A DNA stretch of 64,000 nucleotides from Dokdonella sp. (GCA_023228465.1 JALOBC010000014.1:18885-82884); one strand, 5' to 3'; shown: positions 17,075 to 26,758, counted from the stretch's first letter. The notes: generated from the sequence alone by a model not told the origin. Numbers and translations are program-made.

Positions 17075-20000
17075 ATGAACATCTCCGGCCCGTTCATCCG
17101 TCGTCCGATCGGCACCTCGCTGCTGGCGCTGGGCCTGCTGGTGGGCGGCATACTGGCCTATTTCCAGCTTGGCGTGGCGCCGCTGCCGAACCTGGAGTTC
17201 CCCGCCATCTTCGTGTCGGCCAGCCAGCCGGGTGCCGACGCGCGCACCATGGCCTCGACGGTAGCCGCACCGCTGGAACGCCACCTTGGCCAGATCGCCG
17301 GCATCGACGAGCTGAACTCGCGCAGCAACGAGGGCTCCAGCATCGTCATCATGCTGTTCAACCCCGGCGTCGACGTGGATGACGCCGCGCGCGACGTGCA
17401 GGCAGCCATCAACGCCGCGGCGCCGGACCTGCCCTCCGGCCTGCGGACGGCGCCGACCTACCGCAAGGCCAACCCGAACAATGCGCCGGTGCTGCTGCTG
17501 GCACTGACCTCGAAGGACCGCTCGCTGGCCGAACTGTATGACATGGCCGATTCGCTGCTGCTGCCGCGCATCGCCCAGCAGCCGGGTGTGGCCTCGGTGG
17601 ACCTGGCCGGCGGCGCCACGCCGGCGGTGCGCGTGGATGTGAACCTGCGCGCCCTGTCTGCGCTGGGCCTGTCCGCGGACCAGCTGCGCAATGCCCTGGT
17701 CGCGGCCAATGTCACCTCGCCGCAGGGCTTTCTGTCCGACGGTCGCACCACCATGGCGATCGCGGCCAATGACGCCCTGCATACGGCCGAGGACTTCGCC
17801 AACCTCGTCATCGCCGTGCGCCATGGTGTGGCGGTCCGCCTCAAGGACGTCGCCCACGTCTATTCCGGTCAGGAAGATTCCTACCAGGGCGCCTGGTTCA
17901 ACGGCGAGCGCGCCATCCTGATGGTGGTCAGCAAGCGCGCCGACGCCAATGTCATCGGCACGGTCGATGCCATCCACGCCCAGCTCGACGACATGCGCGC
18001 CTCGGTGCCGCCGGATGTCCAGATCACGCCATTCTCGGATCGCACGCCGACCATTCGCGCCTCGGTCAACGAGGTGCAGATCAGCCTGATGGTGAGCATC
18101 GCCATGGTCATCGCGACCATGCTGTTCTTCCTGCGCCGCGCCGCGCCGACCCTGATCGCCGGCCTGGCCGTGCCGCTGTCGCTGGCCGGCGCCTTCGCCA
18201 CCATGTACGTGCTCGACTTCACTCTCAACAACCTGTCGCTGATGGCGCTGGTGATCGCCATCGGCTTCGTGGTCGACGATGCCATCGTGGTGATCGAGAA
18301 CATCGTGCGCCACATCGACCAGGGCCAGCCGCGCCTGCAGGCGACGCTGGCCGGAGCCAGGGAAATCGGCTTCACCATCGTCTCGATCACCGCTTCGCTG
18401 CTTGCCGTGTTCGCCCCCCTGGTCTTCATGGGCGGCTTCCTCGGCATGATCTTCCGCGAATTCGCCATCACCCTCGGCGCCGCGGTCGCCATCTCGATGG
18501 TGGTGTCGCTGACCATCACGCCGGCGCTGTGCGGGCGTTTCCTCAGTGGGCATGCGGATGCCCGGTCGCCTTCGCGGCTGGGCCGGCGCATCGACGCCTT
18601 CCATGCCGGCATGCGCGAGACCTATCGCCACGCGCTGGACTTCTCGCTGCGCCACCCGCGCCTGCTGGCGCTGACGCCGCTGCTGCTCATCGGCCTGACC
18701 GTGGTCCTGACCGGCCAGGTGCAGAAGGGCTTCTTCCCACGCCAGGACACCGGCCAGCTGCAGGGCTCCACGCGCGCCAACCCGGACGTTTCCTACGCGG
18801 CGATGTCCGAACGCCACCAGGAAGTCGCACGCGTGGTGCGTGCCGACCCCGCGGTCGAGAGCGTCGGTTCGCGCATCGGCGGCGGCGGTTGGCGCAGCGG
18901 CAATTCGGGTTCGCTCTACATCAACCTGAAGCCGCTCGGGCGCGGCCGCGATGTATCCACCTTCGAAGTGATGAACCGCCTCAACAGGAAGGCCGCCGGT
19001 ATCCCCGGCATCCAGCTGCGCCTGCGCCCGGTACAGGACATCGGCGGCGGCGGCGGGAGCGGCAGCGGCGCGCAGTACACCTATGCGCTGAAGGGAGACA
19101 ATCTCGATACCCTGCAGGAATGGGCGCCGAAGCTGGTGGCGGCCCTGCGCCAGCAGCCGCAGCTCACCGATGTCGATCTGGACACCTCGGATGCGGGCCT
19201 GCGGGAAAACCTGGTCATCGACCGCGATGCCGCAGCGCGCCTGGGCATCAGCATCGGCGCCATCGACAGCGCACTCTACGACGCCTTCGGCCAGCGCCAG
19301 GTCTCCACCATCTACTCGGACATCAACCAGTACAAGGTGGTGGTCAACGCCATGCCCGCGCAGGCCGCCTCCGCGCAGGCGCTCGAGCGCCTGTACGTGC
19401 GCGCGACCAGCGGCAAGGTGGTACCGCTGGCCGCGGTAGCGCGCATCGAGCCCGGGCAGTCGCCGATTTCGGTTGAACACGAGGGCCAGTTCGCCGTCAC
19501 CAACATCAGTTTCAACCTGGCGCCGGGCGTGTCCATGGGCGAGGCCACCACGGTCCTGCAGCGCACCCTCGAGGGCCTGCGCCCGCCGGCTGGGGTACGC
19601 GGCGAGTTCGGTGGCGATTTCCGCCGCTTCCGTGAATCGCAGGGCGGCCAGGGCATGCTGATCCTGGCCGCCATCCTTGCCGTGTACATCGTGCTCGGCA
19701 TGCTCTACGAGAGCCTGATCCACCCGGTGACCATCCTCTCCACGCTGCCCTCGGCCGGCGTGGGCGCCCTGCTGGCGATGTTGCTGACCGGCATCGAGCT
19801 GTCCATCGTGTCGGTGATTGCCATCGTGCTCCTGATCGGCATCGTCAAGAAGAACGCGATCATGATGGTCGATTTCGCCCTGGCGGCCGAGCGCGAACGT
19901 GGCTGCAGCCCGCTCGAGGCCATCCGCGAGGCCTGCCTGGTACGCTTCCGGCCGATCATCATGACCTCGATGGTGGCCATCGTCGGCGCCCTGCCGCTGG

Positions 20001-20203
20001 CCATCGGTTTCGGCGCCGGTGCGGAAATGCGCCGCCCGCTCGGCATCGCCATGATCGGCGGCCTGCTGGTCTCGCAGAGCGTGACCCTGATGTCCACGCC
20101 GGCGATCTACCTGATCTTTGCGCGCTGGAGCGCACGCCGGCGCGCGCGCCGCGCGGCGCGACGGCGGGCGAGTCGCGACGAGCGCTCGATGACCGCGCGC
20201 TGA
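17075..20203 (+). CDS. RND multidrug efflux permease, MdtC-like
   Basis: A 1042-residue second RND pump, homologous to its neighbour over the whole length. It has the same relay residues (GFVVDDAIVVIENI and GIVKKNAIMMVDF) but lacks the low-complexity periplasmic insertion. It starts MNISGPFIRRPIGTSLLALG, the MdtC-type N terminus, 76 nt after the MdtB-like stop. The in-frame ATG at 17036 would add 13 unrelated residues and has no better ribosome site. It probably forms a heteromeric pump with the preceding protein and the MdtA-like adaptor. A poly-Arg C-terminal tail ends the protein. Substrates cannot be read from the sequence. Confidence 0.95.
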   Translation: MNISGPFIRRPIGTSLLALGLLVGGILAYFQLGVAPLPNLEFPAIFVSASQPGADARTMASTVAAPLERHLGQIAGIDELNSRSNEGSSIVIMLFNPGVDVDDAARDVQAAINAAAPDLPSGLRTAPTYRKANPNNAPVLLLALTSKDRSLAELYDMADSLLLPRIAQQPGVASVDLAGGATPAVRVDVNLRALSALGLSADQLRNALVAANVTSPQGFLSDGRTTMAIAANDALHTAEDFANLVIAVRHGVAVRLKDVAHVYSGQEDSYQGAWFNGERAILMVVSKRADANVIGTVDAIHAQLDDMRASVPPDVQITPFSDRTPTIRASVNEVQISLMVSIAMVIATMLFFLRRAAPTLIAGLAVPLSLAGAFATMYVLDFTLNNLSLMALVIAIGFVVDDAIVVIENIVRHIDQGQPRLQATLAGAREIGFTIVSITASLLAVFAPLVFMGGFLGMIFREFAITLGAAVAISMVVSLTITPALCGRFLSGHADARSPSRLGRRIDAFHAGMRETYRHALDFSLRHPRLLALTPLLLIGLTVVLTGQVQKGFFPRQDTGQLQGSTRANPDVSYAAMSERHQEVARVVRADPAVESVGSRIGGGGWRSGNSGSLYINLKPLGRGRDVSTFEVMNRLNRKAAGIPGIQLRLRPVQDIGGGGGSGSGAQYTYALKGDNLDTLQEWAPKLVAALRQQPQLTDVDLDTSDAGLRENLVIDRDAAARLGISIGAIDSALYDAFGQRQVSTIYSDINQYKVVVNAMPAQAASAQALERLYVRATSGKVVPLAAVARIEPGQSPISVEHEGQFAVTNISFNLAPGVSMGEATTVLQRTLEGLRPPAGVRGEFGGDFRRFRESQGGQGMLILAAILAVYIVLGMLYESLIHPVTILSTLPSAGVGALLAMLLTGIELSIVSVIAIVLLIGIVKKNAIMMVDFALAAERERGCSPLEAIREACLVRFRPIIMTSMVAIVGALPLAIGFGAGAEMRRPLGIAMIGGLLVSQSVTLMSTPAIYLIFARWSARRRARRAARRRASRDERSMTAR

Positions 20204-20308
20204 GGCGCGTTTCGCTCGACATCGTCGCCAGGCGGCCGATCCGTGCAAAGAAGGGGTATCTGATCGAACGACGCAGTGACCCTGCCCGCACAGGCAAGAG
20301 AAAGTGAC

Positions 20309-20330
20309 CCGCTCGCATGGATGCGAGCGG
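20309..20330. repeat. 22-bp perfect palindrome in the mdtC-yggS spacer
   Basis: CCGCTCGCAT (20309-20318) and ATGCGAGCGG (20321-20330) are exact reverse complements separated by GG. There is no T-run on either side, so it is not a classical terminator. It lies inside a 286-nt spacer (20204-20489) that has no convincing gene and whose origin is unclear. Confidence 0.6.
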
Positions 20331-20489
20331 AACGCGGCAAGGAGGCCGCGCCCGCCAGGCTGGTCATCCGCTGACCCGATCAACCGCCACTGAAAAGGAG
20401 TTCACGCTGGGCCCGCCATACGTCAAGGGCGAGGCGACCCCGCAAGTCGTAAAATGAAACCCTGATCCGATGACCACTTCGAGATTCCG

Positions 20490-21278
20490 ATGATGCAACC
20501 CGGCGAACCCGCCGCGGGTATCTATCCCCGTGCCGAAACCGTGGACGATTTCCGCCACAACCTGGCCGCGCTGCGCGCGCGCATCGCGGCGGCGTGCGTG
20601 CGCGTTGGGCGCGATCCGGCCGGGGTGCGCCTGCTGCCGGTCAGCAAGACGGTGGACGAGGCGCGCATGCGCAACGCCTACGCCGCCGGCTGCCACGAGT
20701 TCGGCGAGAACAAGGTGCAGGAAGCGCAGCGCAAGGCGGAGGCGATGGCCGATCTCACGGATCTGCGCTGGTCGGTGATCGGCCACCTGCAGACCAACAA
20801 GGCGCGTCACGTGGCCAGGTTTGCGGCCGAGTTCCAGGCGCTGCACAGCCTGCGCGTGGCGAGCGAACTCGATCGGCGCCTGCAGGCCGAGGGACGCGCG
20901 CTGGACGTGCTGGTGCAGGTCAACACCTCGGCCGAGGAAAGCAAGTATGGCCTCGCGCCCGAGGAGGTCGGTGCCTTCGTGCACGAGCTGCCGGCGTTTG
21001 CCTCGCTGCGCGTGCGCGGTCTGATGACGCTGGCCATGCCGGGGCCGGACATGGCGCCGGTGCGCGCCTGCTTCGTGCGCCTGCGTGAGCTGCGCGACCG
21101 CCTGCGCCAGGCGGCGCCGGCCGGCATCGACATGCAGGAACTGTCGATGGGCATGTCCGGGGACTTCGAGCTGGCGGTCGAGGAAGGCGCCACCGTGGTG
21201 CGCGTGGGGCAGGCCATCTTCGGCGCCCGCGCCCTGCCCGACAGCTACTACTGGCCGTCCGGCAAGACGCCGGCATGA
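20490..21278 (+). CDS. yggS: YggS family pyridoxal phosphate homeostasis protein
   Basis: A 262-residue PLPBP/YggS protein: a monomeric, alanine-racemase-fold PLP carrier with no known catalysis that keeps free PLP and amino-acid pools balanced. The Schiff-base lysine is K53 in [11 protein letters not shown]. The motifs [24 protein letters not shown] and the phosphate-binding [22 protein letters not shown] region are present. Its stop overlaps the start of the pyridoxal kinase gene as ATGA, so the two are co-translated. The family length is usually ~230; the extra N-terminal ~25 residues ([10 protein letters not shown]) may reflect a start at 20493 or further downstream. Confidence 0.94.
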   Translation: MMQPGEPAAGIYPRAETVDDFRHNLAALRARIAAACVRVGRDPAGVRLLPVSKTVDEARMRNAYAAGCHEFGENKVQEAQRKAEAMADLTDLRWSVIGHLQTNKARHVARFAAEFQALHSLRVASELDRRLQAEGRALDVLVQVNTSAEESKYGLAPEEVGAFVHELPAFASLRVRGLMTLAMPGPDMAPVRACFVRLRELRDRLRQAAPAGIDMQELSMGMSGDFELAVEEGATVVRVGQAIFGARALPDSYYWPSGKTPA

Positions 21279-22117
21279 ACGCAGATACCCGGCTGCGGCC
21301 ATTGGCGCTGGACGTGGTGTCGGTGCAGTCGCAGGTGGTCTATGGGCGCGTCGGCAATTCACTCGCCGTGCCGGTACTGCAGGCCGCCGGGCTGCGCGTG
21401 GCCGGCGTGCCGAGCGTGCTGCTCAGCAATACGCCGCACTATCCCAGCCTGCATGGCGGAGCGGTCGATGCAAGCTGGTTCGCCGGCTGGCTGGCCGACC
21501 TGGATGCGCGCGGGGCCACGGCGCAGCTGCGCCAGATCCTGGTCGGCTACCTCGGCAGCCCGGCACAGGCGGCGCATCTGGCGCGCTGGATCGCGGCGCA
21601 ACTGGCGGCCCGGCCGGCGTTGGCCGTCCAGGTCGATCCGGTGATCGGCGACCACGACAGCGGCATCTACGTGGCTCCCGGCCTGGTTGAAGGCTGGCGT
21701 ACCCTGCTGCCGCTGGCCGAAGGTCTGACGCCGAACGGCTTCGAACTCGCCCATCTCACCGGTGCCGCGCTCGATGGCATGGACACGGTGATCGCGGCGG
21801 CGCGTCGCCTGCTCGGCGGCCGCACGCGCTGGGTGGTGGTGACCAGCGCCGCGCCCGAGCACTGGCGGGCCGGGCACATGCTGGTCGCGGTCGTGACGCG
21901 CGATACGGCCGAGGTCATCGAGCATGCGCGCATCGACGCCGTGCCCAAGGGGACCGGCGACCTGTTCGCCGCCAGCCTGGCGGCCGGCCTGCTGGGCGGC
22001 CAGGCGCTGCATGCGGCAGCGCGGGCGGCCGCCGGGCGGGTGGTCGATTCGCTCGTCCTCACCCGCGAGGCGTGTTCGGCGGAACTGCTGGTGGCCGGGA
22101 TTCCCGCCCTCGGCTGA
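21275..22117 (+). CDS. pdxY: Pyridoxal kinase (PdxY type)
   Basis: A 280-residue PfkB/ribokinase-superfamily pyridoxal kinase that phosphorylates pyridoxal to PLP in the salvage pathway. Recognisable parts are [11 protein letters not shown] near the N terminus, [38 protein letters not shown] and the catalytic anion-hole motif [10 protein letters not shown] with base D229. It overlaps yggS by 4 nt, and the combination of PLP maker and PLP carrier is functionally coherent. It ends 19 nt from the convergent cyclic-di-GMP gene. PdxY rather than PdxK is preferred on overall motif pattern; the distinction is not certain. Confidence 0.9.
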   Translation: MNADTRLRPLALDVVSVQSQVVYGRVGNSLAVPVLQAAGLRVAGVPSVLLSNTPHYPSLHGGAVDASWFAGWLADLDARGATAQLRQILVGYLGSPAQAAHLARWIAAQLAARPALAVQVDPVIGDHDSGIYVAPGLVEGWRTLLPLAEGLTPNGFELAHLTGAALDGMDTVIAAARRLLGGRTRWVVVTSAAPEHWRAGHMLVAVVTRDTAEVIEHARIDAVPKGTGDLFAASLAAGLLGGQALHAAARAAAGRVVDSLVLTREACSAELLVAGIPALG

Positions 22118-22136
22118 GCGCGGTGCGCCGGCCGGG

Positions 22137-24032
22137 CTAGCGGTCCAGCACGCTGGCTGCAGGCGTGGCGAGCCGCATGGCCGTCGGCACGCCGCCATCG
22201 CGCGGCAGGGTCAGCGAGAGCGGCGCCTCGCCGGCCTGGCGCAGCAGGGCCTCCACCTGGGCGGTACCCATCGGGCGGCCGAAACGATAGCCCTGTCCTT
22301 CCGCGCAACTGTTCTGGATCAGCCAGTGGTGCTGGCTCTCGGTTTCCACGCCCTCGGCCACGGTCTTGATGCCGAGGTCGCGGGCCAGCCCGATCACCGC
22401 GCGCACGATCGCGGTCGAATCGGCATCCACGTCCAGATCGCTGACGAAGGACATGTCGATCTTGAGTGTATCGAACGGGAACCAGCGCAGCGCCGCCAGT
22501 GAGGAAAAGCCGGTACCGAAGTCGTCCAGCGACAGGCGGACGCCGAAGTCGTGCAGGTCGTGCAGGGTGGTGCGGGTGGCCAGGTCGCGGGCGAGCAGGG
22601 CGCTCTCGGTGATCTCCAGGTCCAGCCGGTGCGGGTCCAGGCGCGCGTGCTGCAGCGCGCCGACCACGTCCAGCGCGAAACGGGCCTTGCCGACCTGCAG
22701 CGGGGACAGGTTCACGCCCACGCGGATGGCCTTGGGCCACCCTGCCGCCGTGCGGCAGGCTTCGTGCAGCACCCAGTCGCCCAGCGCACCGATCAGGCCG
22801 ATCTCCTCGGCGACCGGGATGAAGGTGGCCGGTGACACCAGCCCGCGTTCGGGGTGCGACCAGCGCAGCAGGGCTTCGAAGGCCACCACGCGGTTGTTGG
22901 CGAGGGCGACGATGGGCTGGTAGGCGAGGGCGAATTCGCCACGATCCATGGCGTTGCGGATGTCCTGCTTGAAACAGCGACGCAGGCGCGCGGCGGCGGC
23001 CAGTTCCGGCGCGTACACGCGGCAGTTGCGCCGCCCGGCACTTTTTGCGTCGTACAGCGCCAGGTCGGCACGGTGGCTGAGCTCGGCCAGGGTCAGGTTG
23101 CTCGAGAGCGCGTGGGCGATGCCGATGCAGGCGCCGATGGCGACCTTCTGGCCGCGACTCTCGAAGGGCTCGTCCAGCGCACGGCTGATCTGCCGCGACA
23201 GCTCCAGCGCCACGTCCGGCGCATCATCACCGCTGCGGATCGCGGCAAAGGTATCGCCGCCAACGCGCGCGAAGAAGGCCTGCTCGCCGATGACCTGGGC
23301 CAGGCGTGCGCCCACTTCCTTCAGCAACCGGTCGCCGGCGCGACGGCCCAGCGATTCATTGACATCCTTGAAGTCGTCGAGGTCGATCATCAGCAGCGTG
23401 GCACCCTGGCCGGGCTGCAGTGCGTCGATCAGGCCGCGCGCATGTTCGCGGAAACGGCTGCGGTTGGGCAGGCCGGTCAGGCTGTCCTGGAAGGCCAGCC
23501 GCTGCACCTGTGATTGCGCCGCGTCGCGCTCCAGCGCGATCGCGCACAACTGCACGCAGGTGCGGGCGACCAGGCGCTCGAGTTCCCCGGGACCGCGCGC
23601 GCTGGGGTAGTAGAAGGTGAAGCGGCCGATCGTCGCGCCATCGCTGGCCACGATGGGTACCGACCAGCAGGCGCGGAAACCGCACTCCGCCGCAACTTCA
23701 CGCAGATTGCCGCGCGCCGCCTCGGTAGCGAAATCTTCGTGCTCGCCCTGGCTGGCGCCGGCCGCGGCGGCACAGCAATGCGCCTCGGCACGGGCGGGCA
23801 GGCCGTCGAGCGCGCGCAACAGGCGTTCCGGCAGGTCGGGCGCGGCCAGCGGACGCAGCAGGCCGCTGTCCGCATCGGCGTGCAGCACCACACAGCGGGC
23901 CTCGGGCACGAGCGTGCAGATCTCGCGCGCCAGGCGCTCGATGACCACCGGCAGGGGCGTGCCGCCGGCGATGGCCTCCAGGGTCGCGTTCTGGATGGCT
24001 TGCAGCGCTTCGCTGGGCGTGGCTAAGGTCAT
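22137..24032 (-). CDS. GAF-GGDEF(degenerate)-EAL cyclic-di-GMP protein
   Basis: A 631-residue soluble signalling protein. An N-terminal GAF-like sensor domain (about 20-170, rich in Cys: C47, C86, C87, C117, C122) precedes a GGDEF domain (about 178-340) and an EAL domain (about 355-605). The cyclase motif is GGDTF (258-262), so the essential Glu is replaced and cyclase activity is unlikely. The EAL domain keeps EALLRW (E386), ITESALL, DDFGTGFSSL, KIDMSFV and EGVE, so a phosphodiesterase is expected. No transmembrane segment is seen. The ATG at 24032 is divergent from the S10 carboxypeptidase gene. Confidence 0.92.
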   Translation of the reverse strand: MTLATPSEALQAIQNATLEAIAGGTPLPVVIERLAREICTLVPEARCVVLHADADSGLLRPLAAPDLPERLLRALDGLPARAEAHCCAAAAGASQGEHEDFATEAARGNLREVAAECGFRACWSVPIVASDGATIGRFTFYYPSARGPGELERLVARTCVQLCAIALERDAAQSQVQRLAFQDSLTGLPNRSRFREHARGLIDALQPGQGATLLMIDLDDFKDVNESLGRRAGDRLLKEVGARLAQVIGEQAFFARVGGDTFAAIRSGDDAPDVALELSRQISRALDEPFESRGQKVAIGACIGIAHALSSNLTLAELSHRADLALYDAKSAGRRNCRVYAPELAAAARLRRCFKQDIRNAMDRGEFALAYQPIVALANNRVVAFEALLRWSHPERGLVSPATFIPVAEEIGLIGALGDWVLHEACRTAAGWPKAIRVGVNLSPLQVGKARFALDVVGALQHARLDPHRLDLEITESALLARDLATRTTLHDLHDFGVRLSLDDFGTGFSSLAALRWFPFDTLKIDMSFVSDLDVDADSTAIVRAVIGLARDLGIKTVAEGVETESQHHWLIQNSCAEGQGYRFGRPMGTAQVEALLRQAGEAPLSLTLPRDGGVPTAMRLATPAASVLDR

Positions 24033-24167
24033 TGCGGTGTCGTGAATCCCGGTCCCCGGGCGGATCGTAGCACTCCATGGCGCCAACTGCTGCCCGGACT
24101 TTCGGCACATCGCAGGTCGCCTCCAGCCCGCTAGGCTGGCGTCTTTCTGGCCATCCGGAATGCCGCC

Positions 24168-25667
24168 ATGTCGATCCGCCTGTCTGCCGCGCTCCTGTCC
24201 CTGGGCCTGCTCCTGGGCCTTGCGCCGGCACATGCGGCGCCGGCCGCTGCCGGCAAGCAGGCGGCCGCGCCGGAGGCGCCGGAAACGCTGGACCTGCCGC
24301 CCTTCCCCGCCGACCGGAGCATCCGCCAGTCGATCCAACTCGATGGGCGCAAGCTCGCCTACACCGCGACGGTCGGTTCGCTGCCGGTGCGTGGCGACAA
24401 GGGCGAAGTGATCGCCGACGTCATGTACATCGCCTATACGGTGCCCGGCAAGGATCGTCCGGTCACCTTTGCCCTCAACGGCGGTCCGGGCGCTTCGTCG
24501 GTGTACCTGAACCTGGGGGCGCTCGGGCCGCGCCGCGTGCAGTTCGGCGCGGAAGGCGACAGCCCTTCGGATCCGGCCATCGCGCACGACAACGCCGGCA
24601 CCTGGCTGGATTTCACCGACCTGGTGTTCATCGATCCGGTGGGTACCGGCTTCAGCCGCGCACGCATTCCCGAGGACGCGGCGAAGAAGAAGTTCTACGC
24701 CACCGAACCCGACATCGAATACCTCTCGCGCATCGTCTATGACTGGCTGGTGAAGAATGACCGCCTGCTCTCGCGCAAGTACCTGGTCGGCGAGAGCTAC
24801 GGTGGCTTCCGCGCCCCGCGCATTACCCACTACCTGCAGACGCGGCTGGGCGTGGCGATGAATGGCGTGGTGCTGGTCTCGCCCTACCTCGACCCGGCGG
24901 CTTCGGACAACGGCGATGTCTCGCCACTGCCCTGGATGCTGACCCTGCCGAGCATTGCCGCGGCCAACCTGGAACGCCATGGCCAGCTCAGCGACGCGGC
25001 GATGCAGCGGGTCATCGACTACACGCGCGGCGAATACGCCACCGATCTCCTCAAGGGACGCTCCGACCCGGGTGCCACCCAGCGTATCGTCAAGCGCGTG
25101 GTCGAACTGACCGGGCTCGATCCGGTGTTCGTGCGCCAGTCCGGTGGCCGGCTGGAAACCCAGGCCTACCTGCGCGAAGTGTTCCGCGACCAGGGCAAGC
25201 TCGGCAGCCGTTACGATTCCAATGTCACCGCCTGGGATCCGTTCCCGTTCTCGCCCTACCAGCGCACCAACGACCCCATCCTCGATGGCATCATCGCGCC
25301 GACCACCACCGCCATCGTCGATTTCATCACCCGCCAGGTCGGCTGGGACTACGACGGGCGCTACCACGCGCTGAGCTACGAGGTGAACCGTGCCTGGGAC
25401 CGCAAGGACGGCCGCAAGGGCTCGGTGACCGAACTGCGCCAGGCGGTGGCGATCGATCCCAAGCTGCAGGTGCTGATCGTGCATGGCTGGGCGGACCTGT
25501 CCTGCCCGTTCATGGCCTCGCTCCTGATCGTCGACCAGATGCCGCTGATGGGCGACCCGGCCCGCGTGCAGGTCAGGAGCTATCCCGGCGGCCACATGTT
25601 CTACAGCCGCGGCAGCAGCCAGGCCGACCTGCGTGCCGACGCGCGGGCCATGTACGCACGCCATTGA
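24168..25667 (+). CDS. Secreted S10 family serine carboxypeptidase-like peptidase
   Basis: A 499-residue protein with a signal peptide (MSIRLSAALLSLGLLLGLAP, cleavage after AHA) and an alpha/beta-hydrolase S10 core. The oxyanion region is LNGGPGASS (104-111) and the nucleophile S210 sits in GESYGG. The acid is in HGWADLSCP and the final His in GGHMF near residue 480. Family members remove C-terminal amino acids and are common in Xanthomonadales secretomes. It lies alone, divergent from the GAF-EAL gene over 135 nt. Its combined presence with M13, S9A and S41 enzymes suggests peptide scavenging outside the cytoplasm; that is inference. Confidence 0.92.
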   Translation: MSIRLSAALLSLGLLLGLAPAHAAPAAAGKQAAAPEAPETLDLPPFPADRSIRQSIQLDGRKLAYTATVGSLPVRGDKGEVIADVMYIAYTVPGKDRPVTFALNGGPGASSVYLNLGALGPRRVQFGAEGDSPSDPAIAHDNAGTWLDFTDLVFIDPVGTGFSRARIPEDAAKKKFYATEPDIEYLSRIVYDWLVKNDRLLSRKYLVGESYGGFRAPRITHYLQTRLGVAMNGVVLVSPYLDPAASDNGDVSPLPWMLTLPSIAAANLERHGQLSDAAMQRVIDYTRGEYATDLLKGRSDPGATQRIVKRVVELTGLDPVFVRQSGGRLETQAYLREVFRDQGKLGSRYDSNVTAWDPFPFSPYQRTNDPILDGIIAPTTTAIVDFITRQVGWDYDGRYHALSYEVNRAWDRKDGRKGSVTELRQAVAIDPKLQVLIVHGWADLSCPFMASLLIVDQMPLMGDPARVQVRSYPGGHMFYSRGSSQADLRADARAMYARH

Positions 25668-25814
25668 TGCGCTGCGGTCGGCGCCTGGCTGGCGCGTGCG
25701 CCGCCATCCCCTGCATCGCGCCCTGCGCGGCGTGACCCGCGGCGCAGAAAGCGGATGGCGGGACGCCGCCCGGCGCGCGAAGATGTCATCCTCGCAGGCC
25801 GTGGAGGAAGATCG

Positions 25815-26690
25815 ATGAAGCAGCCCAGGACGCACGGGCACAGTCGTGACGCAGCCGAAGCCCGCTGGCTTGGCCAGTTGTGCCGCCAGATCGAGGCCGA
25901 CGAACCCCTGCCGGCGGTCGCCGCGCTTGCCGCCCGCGCCGGCTGCGACGCGTTCCGGCTCAATCGCCTGTTCCACAAGCATCTCGGTGTGGCGCCGGGC
26001 GCCTATATCGAAGGCCTGCGGCGCGCACGCATCACCCGCGCCCTGCGCCAGGCGCCGTCGGTCACGGATGCGGTTTACGCGGCGGGGCTGGGCTCCAGTC
26101 GCGCCCTTTACGAGCGCGCGCCAGCCGCGCTCGGCATGACGCCTGGCCAGTACCGCGCCGGCGGCGCCGGCCTCGACATCGCCTTCGCCTGCGGATCGAC
26201 CCGGCTCGGCCAGGTCGGCATCGGCGCCACCGCGCGTGGCATCTGCTTCCTGCAGTTCGCGGATTCGCCGCACGCCTTGCAGGCAGCCCTGGCGGCCGAG
26301 TTTCCGCGTGCACGCCTGCGCCCGATGCCGCCCGCGGGGCAACCGGACTTCGATGCCTGGATGCGCGCGCTGAATGCGCATCTGGCCGGCAAGCCGGTGC
26401 ATCCGGACTTGCCGCTGGACCTGCAGGGAACCGCCTTCCAGCTGCGCGTCTGGCAGTACCTGCGCACGCTTCCGGCGGGCCGGGTGGTGAGCTATGCGCA
26501 GGCGGCCGCGGCCATCGGTGCGCCGCGCGCGGCCCGCGCGGTGGCCAGCGCCTGCGCGCGCAACCGCGTCGCCGTGCTGGTGCCTTGCCATCGCGTGATC
26601 CGCGGCGACGGCAGCCTGGGCGGTTATCGCTGGGGCGTGGCGCGCAAGCGCGCCCTGCTCGATGCCGAAGCGCCCGCGCCGGTGTCCTAG
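25815..26690 (+). CDS. AraC-type HTH / methylated-DNA-cysteine methyltransferase fusion (Ada-like without zinc domain)
   Basis: A 291-residue protein. An AraC-type helix-turn-helix region (about 25-115, LAARAGCDAFRLNRLFHKHLG) is fused to an O6-alkylguanine transferase domain (about 120-285) with acceptor C258 in LVPCHRVIRGDGSLGGYRWG. It should remove alkyl groups from O6-guanine irreversibly and may activate transcription. Compared with E. coli Ada (354 residues), the N-terminal zinc domain with the phosphotriester-accepting Cys is missing. Methylation of that Cys therefore cannot be the activating switch. The start at 25815 has AGGAAG about 7 nt upstream. Confidence 0.9.
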   Translation: MKQPRTHGHSRDAAEARWLGQLCRQIEADEPLPAVAALAARAGCDAFRLNRLFHKHLGVAPGAYIEGLRRARITRALRQAPSVTDAVYAAGLGSSRALYERAPAALGMTPGQYRAGGAGLDIAFACGSTRLGQVGIGATARGICFLQFADSPHALQAALAAEFPRARLRPMPPAGQPDFDAWMRALNAHLAGKPVHPDLPLDLQGTAFQLRVWQYLRTLPAGRVVSYAQAAAAIGAPRAARAVASACARNRVAVLVPCHRVIRGDGSLGGYRWGVARKRALLDAEAPAPVS

Positions 26691-26758
26691 CATGCTCGCG
26701 TGGTTTGGCTGCCTGCCCGTGCAGGGCCGCGCCGCCGCGTTTCCGCACGCGGCCCGCG

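Noticed and set aside
12196-17151. A 1651-codon open frame on the minus strand antisense to msrA and the RND operon
   Set aside because: It is an artefact of very high GC content. Its translation is His/Arg/Gln-rich with no domain, while the plus strand encodes clear RND proteins.
16943-20383. An 1146-codon minus-strand open frame opposite the MdtC-like gene
   Set aside because: Same GC-driven shadow; low-complexity composition and no homology pattern, with an unmistakable RND gene on the other strand.
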